A stretch of DNA of 41,570 nucleotides from an uncultured Azospirillum sp. Its GTDB lineage: Bacteria; Pseudomonadota; Alphaproteobacteria; RF32; CAG-239. Position 1 is the first letter of the stretch; each line of letters begins with the position of its first letter. Shown piece by piece: positions 26,809 to 36,055 of the stretch. Location of the stretch: positions 1 to 41,570 of the forward strand of contig CANDEX010000006.1 of NCBI GenBank assembly GCA_947383875.1, given 5' to 3'. The notes below the pieces were generated by a model. That model was not told the origin of the DNA and searched no databases. It worked only from the letters and a program-made list of their open reading frames with translations. The position numbers and the translations under genes are program-made.

Positions 26809-27381
26809 CTAAAAAGCAACAACAGGTGCTGTTTGAGCTGCAGGGGCCGCATCAAATACCGGTTTGGCTTTCAGGCCGGAAACCCAAGACCAGATAACAC
26901 CGGGGAAAGTTCTCACATTCTGATTAAAACCCCTGACAACCGCAATATAATCTTTACGGGCAACAGCTATACGGTTTTCTGTTCCTTCCAACTGATCTTG
27001 CAGTGAAAGAAAGTTTTGATTGGCTTTCAAATCCGGATAATTTTCAGAAACAGCCAATAAACGTGACAAGGCAGAACTTAATCCCTGCTGAGCATTCATG
27101 TATTCTTGCACTTGTTTGGCATCATTCAGATTAACTGACATTTTGGTTGCGTTGGCACGGGCTTCAATGACGGCTTGCAGGGTTTCCTTTTCATGAGATG
27201 CATAGCCTTTAACTGTTGAAACCAAATTAGGGATTAAATCCATACGGCGTTGATATTGGTTCTGAACCTGCGCCCAAGCGGCATTAACGTCTTCATCTTG
27301 ACGAACAAGGCTGTTGACCCCGCCGACACCGAAAAACAACAATACCGCAATGACTACGGCTAACGGAAGAATAACTTTCAT
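26809..27381 (-). CDS. LemA family protein
   Basis: 190 residues from ATG 27381, which has AAAGGAA at good spacing; an ATG at 27408 is less likely. An N-terminal membrane helix (VILPLAVVIAVLLFFGV) is followed by the helical LemA domain with QVQNQYQRRMDLIPNLVST and the repeated AVSENYPDLKANQNF and VARKDYIAVVRGFN. The N-out, helix-bundle domain is exposed to the periplasm or extracytoplasmic space. The function is unclear in bacteria; pairing with a TPM protein is the common arrangement. Confidence 0.94.
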   Translation of the reverse strand: MKVILPLAVVIAVLLFFGVGGVNSLVRQDEDVNAAWAQVQNQYQRRMDLIPNLVSTVKGYASHEKETLQAVIEARANATKMSVNLNDAKQVQEYMNAQQGLSSALSRLLAVSENYPDLKANQNFLSLQDQLEGTENRIAVARKDYIAVVRGFNQNVRTFPGVIWSWVSGLKAKPVFDAAPAAQTAPVVAF

Positions 27382-27540
27382 AAGCAAATTCCTTTCTGAT
27401 AAAAACACAAATGTATCCTTGTATATAGACTTTTTTTATCTTTTTCAAAGTAAGCTTATTGCTGTATTTTTTGTTAACCTTTACAATATCTGAAATTTAT
27501 GATAAAATTTATTATATTTTATCATATGGGATTTACAAAG

Positions 27541-28479
27541 ATGCCTAAAGCCAAATCGCATATCCGCAGAGAATTAAATTGGGGACGAAAAAGTGAACGA
27601 AGTTGGGCAAAGAAAAGTCTTACCCCTACCAACCATTCTCAAAAACAAGAGGTGAAAACAAGTGAAAAACCCCAAATAACTCTTGAAATGCCTCCATTAC
27701 ATTTACACACCCCTATCAACAATAAGAGTGCCTCAAGTAATGATGTTGATTTGATAGCTTTATCAACTCAAGAAACACTGAAATATTTTAATGTTGAAGA
27801 ATTATCCCTTGCAGAACTTAAGAACTTTTCGCGGATAGAAGAATTTCATTTTTCCAAAGAAGAGTTGAGAGCCATGTCTCCCGGAAATTTGGGGAAAAAG
27901 CTCGCTCTTGTCGCCCAAAAAAACACTCTCAACAAAAAATGCAGCGGCAGCTGTTTTAAAGGCGTTAAAGCGGTTCTCTTTTCTCCAATTATCCGTCAAC
28001 AACTACAAAAAACAGACGACAGCTATATCCCATCCACACGCTGGAACACAATTCCCGCATATGATGGCAAAAAAGATATGGAGACTTTGCCGCAATTTAT
28101 TGGGTGCAAATTACCTCATGAAAATTTAGGAGATGTCCCTGACGGTACTGTTTTGGTTTTCGGACCGACTCCAAATCATCAGTACGGGCATATTGCGATT
28201 AAAGACGGCAACAAGCTTCGCTCTGATGGAGAGGAAATTATTGCTAACATTCCACCCAACAAATATTCCGGAATAACCGCTTTTATACCAATTGATAGTA
28301 CCATTAACCTTGATGCTGTTAAAGAAAGCTCTTGTTTAGAGGCATATGCCAGACAACTTAAATTACAAAACATTCGGCAATCTTCTCAAGTCAATCCCTC
28401 TTTAGCATCTCTCACACCTTCTGAGGCTCCTAAAAATATCGAAATACTGATGGCGTTGAAATCTATGTCGCGCACCTAA
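27541..28479 (+). CDS. Unknown protein, possible papain-fold (NlpC/P60 or CHAP-like) domain
   Basis: 312 residues from ATG 27541; the frame extends to 27499, and the start is uncertain because no strong ribosome site is seen. The first about 60 residues are basic and Ser/Pro-rich (KSHIRRELNWGRKSER), probably disordered. Cysteines at about 133 and 137 (KKCSGSCFKGVKAVL) start a helix, and about 80 residues later GTVLVFGPTPNHQYGHIAIKD has a His near 217. A Cys at a helix start plus 'G.v.v.......GHIAI' is the pattern of NlpC/P60 and CHAP cysteine peptidases. No signal peptide is seen. If the fold is right it could be a cell-wall amidase or a secreted effector. Confidence 0.5.
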   Translation: MPKAKSHIRRELNWGRKSERSWAKKSLTPTNHSQKQEVKTSEKPQITLEMPPLHLHTPINNKSASSNDVDLIALSTQETLKYFNVEELSLAELKNFSRIEEFHFSKEELRAMSPGNLGKKLALVAQKNTLNKKCSGSCFKGVKAVLFSPIIRQQLQKTDDSYIPSTRWNTIPAYDGKKDMETLPQFIGCKLPHENLGDVPDGTVLVFGPTPNHQYGHIAIKDGNKLRSDGEEIIANIPPNKYSGITAFIPIDSTINLDAVKESSCLEAYARQLKLQNIRQSSQVNPSLASLTPSEAPKNIEILMALKSMSRT

Positions 28480-28487
28480 TTCTTAAT

Positions 28488-30011
28488 CTAATAATTATCC
28501 GGCAGGTCATTTTCTAAAAGGATAATCTTTTTGCGGTTTGTTTGCAGCGCATAGGCATGAGCCAAAGCATCTTGCAGGTTGGCGGAAATATACTGTTTAT
28601 TCGCAGGGTAGCCAGCGGCAGCCAAACCTTCGGCAATAGCGCGGGTTTGTTTTTCTCCGACCAAAATCACATAATCACAAACTTTGGCTGCATTTTCACC
28701 AAATTCATAATTTAATTTATCCTGCTCGGTTCCTAATTCAACCATTCCCGGGGTTATCATAATTTTATAATCATCAAACAGCGACAAAGTCCGTAATGCG
28801 GCTTGGGTTCCGCTGGGATTTGAATTGAATCCGTCATCAATAATTGCCACACTGCCGTGATCAGTTAATTGCAAACGATGCGGGACGGACGAAATTTTAA
28901 GAAGCTGCGGTTTTAGTTTACTTAAGGATATTCCTAACAGGTAACACATCGCCAAGGCACCGGCAAGATTAATAATATTGTGCTCTCCAAGCAGTAATGT
29001 CCGCAATTCGCAATTTTCACCATCCGGCGTTACAAAAGTAAAGGATGTTCCTTTAGACGATGCTTTAATATCCACTGCACGGAAATCGTTATTTTCATTC
29101 AATCCGTAAGTGATAAATTTATGCCGGGGCGGATAATTTCGAATTAATTCATTATCCCCGTTAACCAGCAGAAATCCCTCATCCGGTAAAGCATCAGCTA
29201 ATTCATATTTGGTTTTGATAATATTTTCCTGACTTTTGAAGCTTTCCAAATGCTGCTGCCCCAGAGCTGTTATAATTCCGTGGCGAGGATAAGCAATTTC
29301 ACAAAGTTCTTTGATATCTCCAACATTTTGTGCACCCATTTCACAAACAAAAACCTCATGTGTCGGTTTAAGACGTTCGCGCACGGTTTTAACAACCCCC
29401 ATAGGGGTATTATAGCTTTCAGGAGTCATCAGAGAATCAAACTGTGATTGCAACAGCGTATTAAGGTAATATTTCACGCTGGTTTTACCATAACTTCCGG
29501 TAATACCGATAACAGTTAAATCAGGGCAATCTTTCAAAATTCGCCGAGCCTTAGCGACATAGCTATGGCGACGCCATGCTTCAAAGGGCATATTTATATA
29601 ATTTGCCAACACCAAAAACAGCGGTATCAATGCTACGGTCAACGGTAATAAATAGAAGCCATAAACCTCTGCTGTATAAAATCCGGCCGCCGTCAAAGAA
29701 ATGGTTGTCAGCAGCAGGCGAATAACTCGGTGTGTATAGACCAACGGTTTTTTAGCATGGCGGGGACGCATTGTCCAACCAGCTATAGCCAAAGCGGCAG
29801 CTGACAGCCACAAATTTAAAGAATGACGCCATCCATAAGCAGCCAAAACCAGCAATAGTGCCAATCCCCAAAAACGAGCGGCATTATGCCAAAGCCATTT
29901 CAACTGAACTTTCGGCTTATAAGCATTAAGCTGAAACATATGAGTCACATAACGAATTGTCAGTAAGGAAGTCAGCGCGGCAACAATAAAACAGCTAATA
30001 TGCAAAATCAT
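28488..30011 (-). CDS. MurF-like Mur ligase with membrane-anchored N-terminus
   Basis: 507 residues. Instead of the MurF uridine-binding domain, the first about 140 residues hold four or five hydrophobic helices (LHISCFIVAALTSLLTI; LALLLVLAAYGW; LPLTVALIPLFLVL). Then comes the Mur ligase core: P-loop GITGSYGKTS near 168-177, ESYNTPMGV, VCEMGAQNVGDI, TALGQQHLESF and the C-terminal DDGFNSNPSGTQ, the MurF D-x-[YF]-N-x-NP motif. It should join an amino acid or D-Ala-D-Ala to a nucleotide-linked or similar precursor. A soluble housekeeping MurF is expected elsewhere. It starts 1 bp after the hydrolase stop, so both are one operon, divergent from ddl. Confidence 0.82.
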   Translation of the reverse strand: MILHISCFIVAALTSLLTIRYVTHMFQLNAYKPKVQLKWLWHNAARFWGLALLLVLAAYGWRHSLNLWLSAAALAIAGWTMRPRHAKKPLVYTHRVIRLLLTTISLTAAGFYTAEVYGFYLLPLTVALIPLFLVLANYINMPFEAWRRHSYVAKARRILKDCPDLTVIGITGSYGKTSVKYYLNTLLQSQFDSLMTPESYNTPMGVVKTVRERLKPTHEVFVCEMGAQNVGDIKELCEIAYPRHGIITALGQQHLESFKSQENIIKTKYELADALPDEGFLLVNGDNELIRNYPPRHKFITYGLNENNDFRAVDIKASSKGTSFTFVTPDGENCELRTLLLGEHNIINLAGALAMCYLLGISLSKLKPQLLKISSVPHRLQLTDHGSVAIIDDGFNSNPSGTQAALRTLSLFDDYKIMITPGMVELGTEQDKLNYEFGENAAKVCDYVILVGEKQTRAIAEGLAAAGYPANKQYISANLQDALAHAYALQTNRKKIILLENDLPDNY

Positions 30012-30012
30012 T

Positions 30013-30786
30013 TTACTCTCCGATATTCAGAAAAGATTTTATTACTCGGGCAAATAAATAAGGTTGCTCCAAAAACGAATAATGCCCTGCCCCCGAAAAT
30101 ACAACCAATCCTGAACCTTTTATTTGTTTTTCCATTTTCTTAGCATCGCTCAGCGGAGTTGCCGTATCCTTATCGCCCCATATCAGCAATGTTTCAGCAT
30201 TGATTCCGGAGAGCAACGGTTCCAAATCTTCATTAACAGCCTTAACCAGACAACCTCTCATCACCGGTGAAGCCGCGGCATAGTCTGCTGAACCGAATTT
30301 CTTCTGCAATTTGTTTAAGGCTTGAGGGAAGGCCTTTGATATTAAACTGCTTTTTAAAATGGCTTTGCCTAGTTTGTACATTCTGACCCGCAGCTTATAT
30401 CCCAAAGAACGGTGCGGCATAATACCGGCAGCATCAACCAAAATATTTTTATCTATCTTAAAAGGAAGCTCCTGCCGATTAGAAAGTTTAATGATAATCC
30501 GTCCGCCATAAGAATGCCCTAAAAGAATTATTTTATCGGCATTAAATTGCCGTAAAAATTCAATCACAAAATCCGTATAGTCATCAACACTCCAGACTTC
30601 CGGCGGCTCATCACTACCGCCAAATCCGGGTAAATTTGGCGCAACAACATGATATTTCGCAGCCAAAACATCAATAATTCCCTCAAAAAGCTCGGCTTTG
30701 GCTCCCCAGCCATGGAGCAGGCAAACCAAGTCTCCTTTGCCGGCTTCCAGATAATTAATTTTTAATCCGTTAATTGTTGTTTGCAC
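30013..30786 (-). CDS. Alpha/beta hydrolase
   Basis: 257 residues, a compact single-domain hydrolase. The oxyanion region LLHGWGAK is near residue 24, the nucleophile elbow GHSYGG near 97, a catalytic Asp in WGDKDTATPLSD and a His in GAGHYSFLEQP. APNLPGFGGSDEP is the usual strand-3 loop. No signal peptide, so cytoplasmic. The substrate is unknown; genes of this type are sometimes encoded beside D-Ala-D-Ala ligase and MurF, suggesting a precursor-related ester or amide. It is the first gene of the operon with the MurF-like ligase and divergent from ddl, separated by 104 bp. Confidence 0.88.
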   Translation of the reverse strand: MQTTINGLKINYLEAGKGDLVCLLHGWGAKAELFEGIIDVLAAKYHVVAPNLPGFGGSDEPPEVWSVDDYTDFVIEFLRQFNADKIILLGHSYGGRIIIKLSNRQELPFKIDKNILVDAAGIMPHRSLGYKLRVRMYKLGKAILKSSLISKAFPQALNKLQKKFGSADYAAASPVMRGCLVKAVNEDLEPLLSGINAETLLIWGDKDTATPLSDAKKMEKQIKGSGLVVFSGAGHYSFLEQPYLFARVIKSFLNIGE

Positions 30787-30890
30787 GATGTTGAATCTTT
30801 ACTGTATGTTAATCAGAATCGTTGTAATTTTCTGTTTATATTGATAGCTTTTTTATCTTAAATAAACCTTAAAAAGAGAGACTTAAAATT

Positions 30891-32084
30891 ATGAAGACTA
30901 AAGTGGCGGTTATTTTCGGCGGCAGAAGCACTGAACATGAAATTTCCATTATTTCGGCTGTTCAGGCAATGAACAATATGGATAAGGAAAAATACGACAT
31001 CATTCCGCTGTATTTGACTAAAGACAATGTCTTTTATACCGGGGATGCATTGCGTAAGATTGATAATTTTCGTAATATATCAACGTTACTTCCCAAATGC
31101 CAACGCGTGATTTTAGTCAATGAAAAATTTAAAAATTATATCGTCAGGTATCCATCTAAATTGTTTGGCAAAAACATTATTAGCGAAGTTGATGTGGTTT
31201 TACCGGTTGTCCATGGAACGAATGTTGAAGACGGAACGCTTCAGGGATATCTCAAGACCCTGAATATTCCCTTTGCCGGCTGTGACGTGTTTGCCTCCGG
31301 CTTGGGAATGGATAAATATGCTATGAAAATTATGCTGAAAGAAGCCGGCTTTCCGGTTTTAGACTGTTGCCGCTTCAACGCACATGACTATCAGGAAGCT
31401 GAAAAAGTGGTTGCTGCAGTTGAACAGAAATTTTCCTATCCGGTGATTGTCAAACCGGTCAACCTCGGATCAAGCATCGGTATATCCCGTGCAGATAATC
31501 GAGACGGCTTGGATAAAGCTTTAGAGACTGCTTTTACTTTTGCTGATAAAGTATTGGTTGAGCCGGCAATTACCGAACTGAAAGAAATTAATTGTGCCGT
31601 ATTGGGAGACAGCGATGAAGCGATTGCTTCCGAATGCGAAGAACCCTTGAATGCACATGATATTTTAAGTTTTCAGGACAAATATATGAGCGGCGGAGCC
31701 AAAAACGGCGGTTCAAAAGGGATGCAGAGCCTGCAACGCAGAATTCCCGCAGATATTGCTCCCGAAGTTAAAAAAGAAATTCAGGAAATGGCCGTTAAAG
31801 CTTTTCAGTATCTGGATTGTAACGGGGTTTCTCGTATTGACTTTATGATTGATAAATCAAGCGGGAAAATTTATTTTAATGAAATCAACACTATTCCGGG
31901 ATCTTTGTCTTTTTATTTATGGGAACCAGTCGGCATTAAGTATAAGGAATTGCTGGATAAGCTGATTAAGCTGGCCTTGAAACGCCAACGTCAGGAAAAT
32001 GACATTGTGTATTCTTTTGACAGTAATGTCTTGGCTCAGGCCGGAAGCTTCGGTGCCAAGGGCTGTAAGGGCAGTAAGTTGTAA
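30891..32084 (+). CDS. ddl: D-alanine--D-alanine ligase
   Basis: 397 residues, longer than E. coli DdlB (306) and in the range of the larger DdlA/Van type. It makes D-Ala-D-Ala for peptidoglycan using ATP. Visible motifs: FGGRSTEHEISIISA at the N-terminus, LPVVHGTNVEDGTLQGYL (normally HGxxGEDG; here N-V precedes E), VIVKPVNLGSSIGIS in the ATP-grasp, SRIDFMID and FNEINTIPGSLSFYLW, whose Glu and Asn bind Mg2+. The SFQDKYMSGG loop has the Tyr typical of Ddl rather than the residues of VanA. A weak AGAGAG site precedes the ATG. Divergent from the hydrolase-MurF pair, with which it probably forms one module. Confidence 0.93.
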   Translation: MKTKVAVIFGGRSTEHEISIISAVQAMNNMDKEKYDIIPLYLTKDNVFYTGDALRKIDNFRNISTLLPKCQRVILVNEKFKNYIVRYPSKLFGKNIISEVDVVLPVVHGTNVEDGTLQGYLKTLNIPFAGCDVFASGLGMDKYAMKIMLKEAGFPVLDCCRFNAHDYQEAEKVVAAVEQKFSYPVIVKPVNLGSSIGISRADNRDGLDKALETAFTFADKVLVEPAITELKEINCAVLGDSDEAIASECEEPLNAHDILSFQDKYMSGGAKNGGSKGMQSLQRRIPADIAPEVKKEIQEMAVKAFQYLDCNGVSRIDFMIDKSSGKIYFNEINTIPGSLSFYLWEPVGIKYKELLDKLIKLALKRQRQENDIVYSFDSNVLAQAGSFGAKGCKGSKL

Positions 32085-32156
32085 ACCGCCAATCCTCTTG
32101 ATTATCCCTCGCTCATGATTATATAGCGGAGAGGTTTAAAATCAGGAGGGTAACAG

Positions 32157-34493
32157 ATGCGGCGTTTTATACTGGGGTTATTTTTAGCAATTTCTCTTGC
32201 AGGCAATGCGACTGCGCAGAATAACGCGCCGATATCTGCAGAAAAAGACGCAAGCCCTTTTGATTTTGTTCAAGCCGATAAAAATTTGAACAAAATGGAA
32301 AAGCAATTATCATCAGGGAAAGTTTCAGCCAAAGAAACCGGAGACTACCTGAAACAACTCGGTGAAATTCAGTCAGCGATTACCCAAGCTAAAAATCAAT
32401 ACAGTGAAAATCTGGATATTGCACAGAAAAAGATTAATGCATTGGGGGCTGCTCCGGGCGAAGGGGAAAAAGAACCGGCGGATATTGCCAAACAACGCAA
32501 AGAATTTACAGCTCAAGCGGACAGCATCAAGTCTATGATTGCTAAAGCTGATTTGGCAAATGCCAAAATTGAAGAAATCAACGGCTTAATTCTCAAAATC
32601 CGCAATAAAGAATTACTCAGCAATATTCTTACCAAGCAAAGTTCTATTTTGCATCCGCAAGAGTTTTGGGACTCTCTGGTCAGTTTTTGGAGTTTCTTGT
32701 ATGAATTGGCAACCTCCCCTCTCAGTTGGTATCAAAATTTAAGCGATGCCGACAAGGGAATTGTAAAAAACAATATACTTACCGTAGCTACCATCATGCT
32801 GCTGGCTTTATCTTTGGCGGTATGGCTTAACCGTTACATCAAAAAATGGTTTGGTTACAGAGAAAATATTGAACGCCCAGATTACAGCCAGAAAGTTCGA
32901 GCTGCGGGCTGGATGCTGGCTGCCAGAGGCGCGATTCCGGCGGCGGTCTTCGGTGCTTTTCTGATTTGGCTGAAAAACACTGAAATCATCAGCAGCAGTT
33001 CTTTCGGGTTGTTTTTGAAAAACGCAGCTTGGTATCTGTTGTATTATTACCTGATTAAAGCGATTGTCCGAGTGGTTTTCACGCCGCGCAACTCCAAATG
33101 GCGTATTATCGAAGTGGGTGACGAAAAAGCTATTTCCGTCAGCAGAGCTTTAATTTTCTCGGCAGCCGCCATTTGCACCGTCTCTTTCTTTCAAAGCCTG
33201 GCAACAGAAATGAACTATAATTCGGCGATTGTTTATTCTCTGAAAATTTTTGCCAATGGCGTCAAAGCCTTTTGTATTGTACTGGTTACCCTCAAACTGT
33301 TATATGACAATAAAGAACTAAGTGAGGAACAACTTAAAGACGACACGCAGGAAGTCGGCGACCTGAGTGTCTCTACCAAAGCCAGTCTGATAATCAGCGG
33401 CCTGATTACTTTGGCTTTCTGCTTGTCGCTGCTTGGCTATATTCGTTTATCCGAATTCATCATTAACAGATTTATTATTTCGGCCGTTGTTATCGGTATA
33501 TTTTATATTGCTGACAATTTACTACGGGTTATCTTCCATCAAATTCTGCGCTTCAAATTCTGGATACGCACTTTGAAAATCAACAGACGAACTTTGGTCA
33601 AATCTGAATTTTGGTTCGGGTTGCTGCTGACTCCGATTATGTGGATTCTGGCCGGATTGGTGTTGTTAGGATTATGGGGTGTCTCGGTTGATATTTTACT
33701 GCGAAATGTCAAAAACTTTCTGGTCGGGTTTAATCTAGGCGGGGTTCACGTTTCTATAACTTCAATTTTATTGGGAATTTTCACCTTTATTGTGTCATTA
33801 TTCCTATTCAAATTGTTAAAAAGCAGTTTTCAGGATGGTAAGCTCAGCAAAATTGATATGGATGAAGGCGTTCGCAACTCTGTCATCACCAGTATCGGAT
33901 TTATTGGTTTTGTATTCTCGCTTATCCTCGGAATAGCCGTCATGGGCGGTAGTTTTGACAGTATTGCCATTGTGGCTGGTGCATTGTCCTTCGGTGCCGG
34001 TTTAGGTTTACAAAACATGGTCAGCAACCTGGTCGCCGGTTTGACGATTTTGTTTGAACGCCCGGTTAAACTCGGCGACTGGGTTATTATTAACGGACAG
34101 GAAGGTATTGTTAAACAGATTAATATGCGCTCTACGACACTGGAAACCGGAAATAAAGCCAGCATCATTATTCCAAATTCCGACATTTTATCCAAAAGTC
34201 TGATTAATATGACTTATGCTAACCGCATGGGACGAGTGGATATAGCCGTCGGCGTTGATTATAACAGCGATATTGAATTGGTGAAACAGACCTTGCTGGA
34301 AATTGCCTCGGCTAATCCGAATGTTTTGGAAAACCCCGCTCCGTCAGTCTCTTTCAACAATCTCGGTGATAAAAGCCTTGGTTTCCAACTGCAGTGTTAT
34401 ACAGCCAATGTTTATAATAAAGGCAGTATTGCGACGAATGTTCGGGAAGAAATTATTAAGCGTTTCCGCGATTTAAACATTAAAATTTCCTAA
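32157..34493 (+). CDS. Large MscS-type mechanosensitive channel
   Basis: 778 residues: signal peptide (MRRFILGLFLAISLAGNATA), a periplasmic coiled-coil region (about 30-170), several membrane helices, and a C-terminal MscS domain. The pore helix is in AGALSFGAGLGLQNMVSN (about 610-627), followed by the beta domain FERPVKLGDWVIINGQEGIVKQI and IIPNSDILSKSLIN. It should open under membrane tension to release solutes, in the inner membrane. It resembles MscK-like proteins with an extra N-terminal part. AGGAGGG ribosome site before the ATG; upstream there is only a weak hairpin after ddl. Confidence 0.92.
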   Translation: MRRFILGLFLAISLAGNATAQNNAPISAEKDASPFDFVQADKNLNKMEKQLSSGKVSAKETGDYLKQLGEIQSAITQAKNQYSENLDIAQKKINALGAAPGEGEKEPADIAKQRKEFTAQADSIKSMIAKADLANAKIEEINGLILKIRNKELLSNILTKQSSILHPQEFWDSLVSFWSFLYELATSPLSWYQNLSDADKGIVKNNILTVATIMLLALSLAVWLNRYIKKWFGYRENIERPDYSQKVRAAGWMLAARGAIPAAVFGAFLIWLKNTEIISSSSFGLFLKNAAWYLLYYYLIKAIVRVVFTPRNSKWRIIEVGDEKAISVSRALIFSAAAICTVSFFQSLATEMNYNSAIVYSLKIFANGVKAFCIVLVTLKLLYDNKELSEEQLKDDTQEVGDLSVSTKASLIISGLITLAFCLSLLGYIRLSEFIINRFIISAVVIGIFYIADNLLRVIFHQILRFKFWIRTLKINRRTLVKSEFWFGLLLTPIMWILAGLVLLGLWGVSVDILLRNVKNFLVGFNLGGVHVSITSILLGIFTFIVSLFLFKLLKSSFQDGKLSKIDMDEGVRNSVITSIGFIGFVFSLILGIAVMGGSFDSIAIVAGALSFGAGLGLQNMVSNLVAGLTILFERPVKLGDWVIINGQEGIVKQINMRSTTLETGNKASIIIPNSDILSKSLINMTYANRMGRVDIAVGVDYNSDIELVKQTLLEIASANPNVLENPAPSVSFNNLGDKSLGFQLQCYTANVYNKGSIATNVREEIIKRFRDLNIKIS

Positions 34494-34604
34494 ATTATTT
34501 TTTTAATTTTTTATCGTGGTAATCAAATAGTAATAAATTGAAGTTATATTATAAAAAAAATGTGTCAAACCAAGGCTCAGGCGTAAAAAAACCTCCTGCG
34601 GGAA

Positions 34605-34632
34605 TTGACATCAGGTCAGGGGTTGTTATAAT
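34605..34632 (+). promoter_or_regulatory. Near-consensus sigma70 promoter
   Basis: TTGACA (34605-34610), a 16-bp spacer and TATAAT (34627-34632): both hexamers are perfect. It faces the CorC-like gene whose ATG is at 34676, giving a leader of about 35 nt. Confidence 0.85.
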
Positions 34633-34675
34633 AAATGCTTGAGAATAATTACAAAAGGTCATAATTTTTAATATC

Positions 34676-36010
34676 ATGATATACGCAGTCAACTTAGCAT
34701 TAGTTTTGTTTTTAGTGTTTGCTAATGCTTTCTTTGTCGTTTCAGAATTCGCTATTGTTAAAATCAGAAGAACTAAACTTGAAGAACTGGCTCATGCCGG
34801 AAAATCGCAGGCAAAAATCGCCCTGAAAATTACTGAACACCTGAATACATACCTCAGCGCTATCCAGCTGGGTATTACCCTTGCCTCTCTGGGCTTGGGC
34901 TGGATTGGTGAACCCGCGGTTTCCCGCTTGCTGGAAATGTGGTTTGCAGGCTTCTTTAACGGAAACACCATTTTGCTGCATTCGGTCAGCTTCGGTGTGG
35001 CTTTTGCGTTTATCACACTGCTGCACGTTGTTTTGGGCGAACTTGTGCCGAAGTCTTTGGCTATTCAGCATACTGAAAAATATGTATTGTCCGTTGCCCG
35101 GCCGCTGTATCTGTTTAACAAAGTTTTTGCGCCGTTCATCTGGGTTTTTGATCATGTCACCAACGGCATTCTGCGCCTGATGGGCACGCGCGTTTCAAAT
35201 GAAAATGATGATGCCCACTCCGAAGAAGAAATCAAACTTATTATTGATGCTTCGCAAAAAGACGGCGTTATCGACGATACGGAAGGCGAAATCATTCAGA
35301 ACGCGATTGATTTCTCGGAGATTTATGCCCACGAAATTATGATCCCGCGGCAGGATATGAAATGTTTGTACCTGGATGATTCTTATGAAGAAATCATGGA
35401 GTTAGTCAGAGCGAACAAGCACACCCGTTATCCATTGTGTAAGGATGACAAAGATTGTGTTGTCGGCATGATTCACATCCGCGATCTACTGGAACACTGG
35501 GAAGAAATGCATGATAAAGATATTTTGAGCAAAATCTCCCGAAATATTTTGTTTGTCCCTGAAAACAAATCAATTTCAGAGATTTTACACCTGATGATGG
35601 CCAAACGCATTCACATTGCCATTGTGGTTGACGAATACGGCGGAACAGCCGGAATGCTCTCAATGGAAGATATTTTGGAAGAGCTGGTCGGTGATATTCT
35701 GGACGAACATGATGATATGGAAGAAGAGCCGATGAAAGTTCTTAGCGAAAATGTTTGTCAGTTCGACGGAACTTATTTGATTGAAGACGCTTATGAATGC
35801 ATGAAACTGCCTGAAATAGAATATGAAGAGAGTACTATCGGCGGTTATGTCTTTGGCTTGCTTGGCAGAGAGCCTAAAGTCAGCGACAGAGTTGAAGATG
35901 ATTATTGTATTTATGAAATCGTCGGCGTGGACAATATGCGTATTACCAAAGTTAAGGCGCAAATCAAGAGCCATAATAATTCTGAAGATTCAGACGAAGA
36001 AAGCGCGTAA
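34676..36010 (+). CDS. CNNM/CorC-HlyC family CBS-pair membrane protein
   Basis: 444 residues. An N-terminal CNNM (DUF21) membrane domain of about 190 residues (NLALVLFLVFANAFFVVSEFAIVKIRRT; LHVVLGELVPKSLAIQ) is followed by two CBS domains (ARIQDMKCLYL-like RQDMKCLYLDDSYEEI and the NKSISEILHLMM segment), with DEYGGTAGMLSMEDILEELVG between, and a C-terminal CorC_HlyC domain (TIGGYVFGLLGREPK). Members are linked to Mg2+/Co2+ transport or efflux; old haemolysin naming is misleading. No good ribosome site (AAAGG is 18 bases away) despite a strong promoter. A perfect terminator follows. Confidence 0.93.
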   Translation: MIYAVNLALVLFLVFANAFFVVSEFAIVKIRRTKLEELAHAGKSQAKIALKITEHLNTYLSAIQLGITLASLGLGWIGEPAVSRLLEMWFAGFFNGNTILLHSVSFGVAFAFITLLHVVLGELVPKSLAIQHTEKYVLSVARPLYLFNKVFAPFIWVFDHVTNGILRLMGTRVSNENDDAHSEEEIKLIIDASQKDGVIDDTEGEIIQNAIDFSEIYAHEIMIPRQDMKCLYLDDSYEEIMELVRANKHTRYPLCKDDKDCVVGMIHIRDLLEHWEEMHDKDILSKISRNILFVPENKSISEILHLMMAKRIHIAIVVDEYGGTAGMLSMEDILEELVGDILDEHDDMEEEPMKVLSENVCQFDGTYLIEDAYECMKLPEIEYEESTIGGYVFGLLGREPKVSDRVEDDYCIYEIVGVDNMRITKVKAQIKSHNNSEDSDEESA

Positions 36011-36012
36011 GG

Positions 36013-36042
36013 AAAAGCCCTCCACAAGGAGGGCTTTTTATT
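36013..36042 (+). terminator. Intrinsic terminator after CorC-like gene
   Basis: AAAGCCCTCC, loop ACAA, GGAGGGCTTT with a T-tract TTTTTATTT. A perfect 10-bp stem just 3 bp after the stop. Confidence 0.95.
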
Positions 36043-36055
36043 TAAGGGCAGACTA

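Noticed and set aside
32085..32156. Hairpin between ddl and mscS as a terminator or riboswitch
   Set aside because: The CCTCGCT/AGCGGAGAGG pairing is short and imperfect, with no T-tract.
34742..35155. Minus-strand frames within the CorC-like gene
   Set aside because: They are antisense to clearly conserved CNNM sequence and lack start signals.
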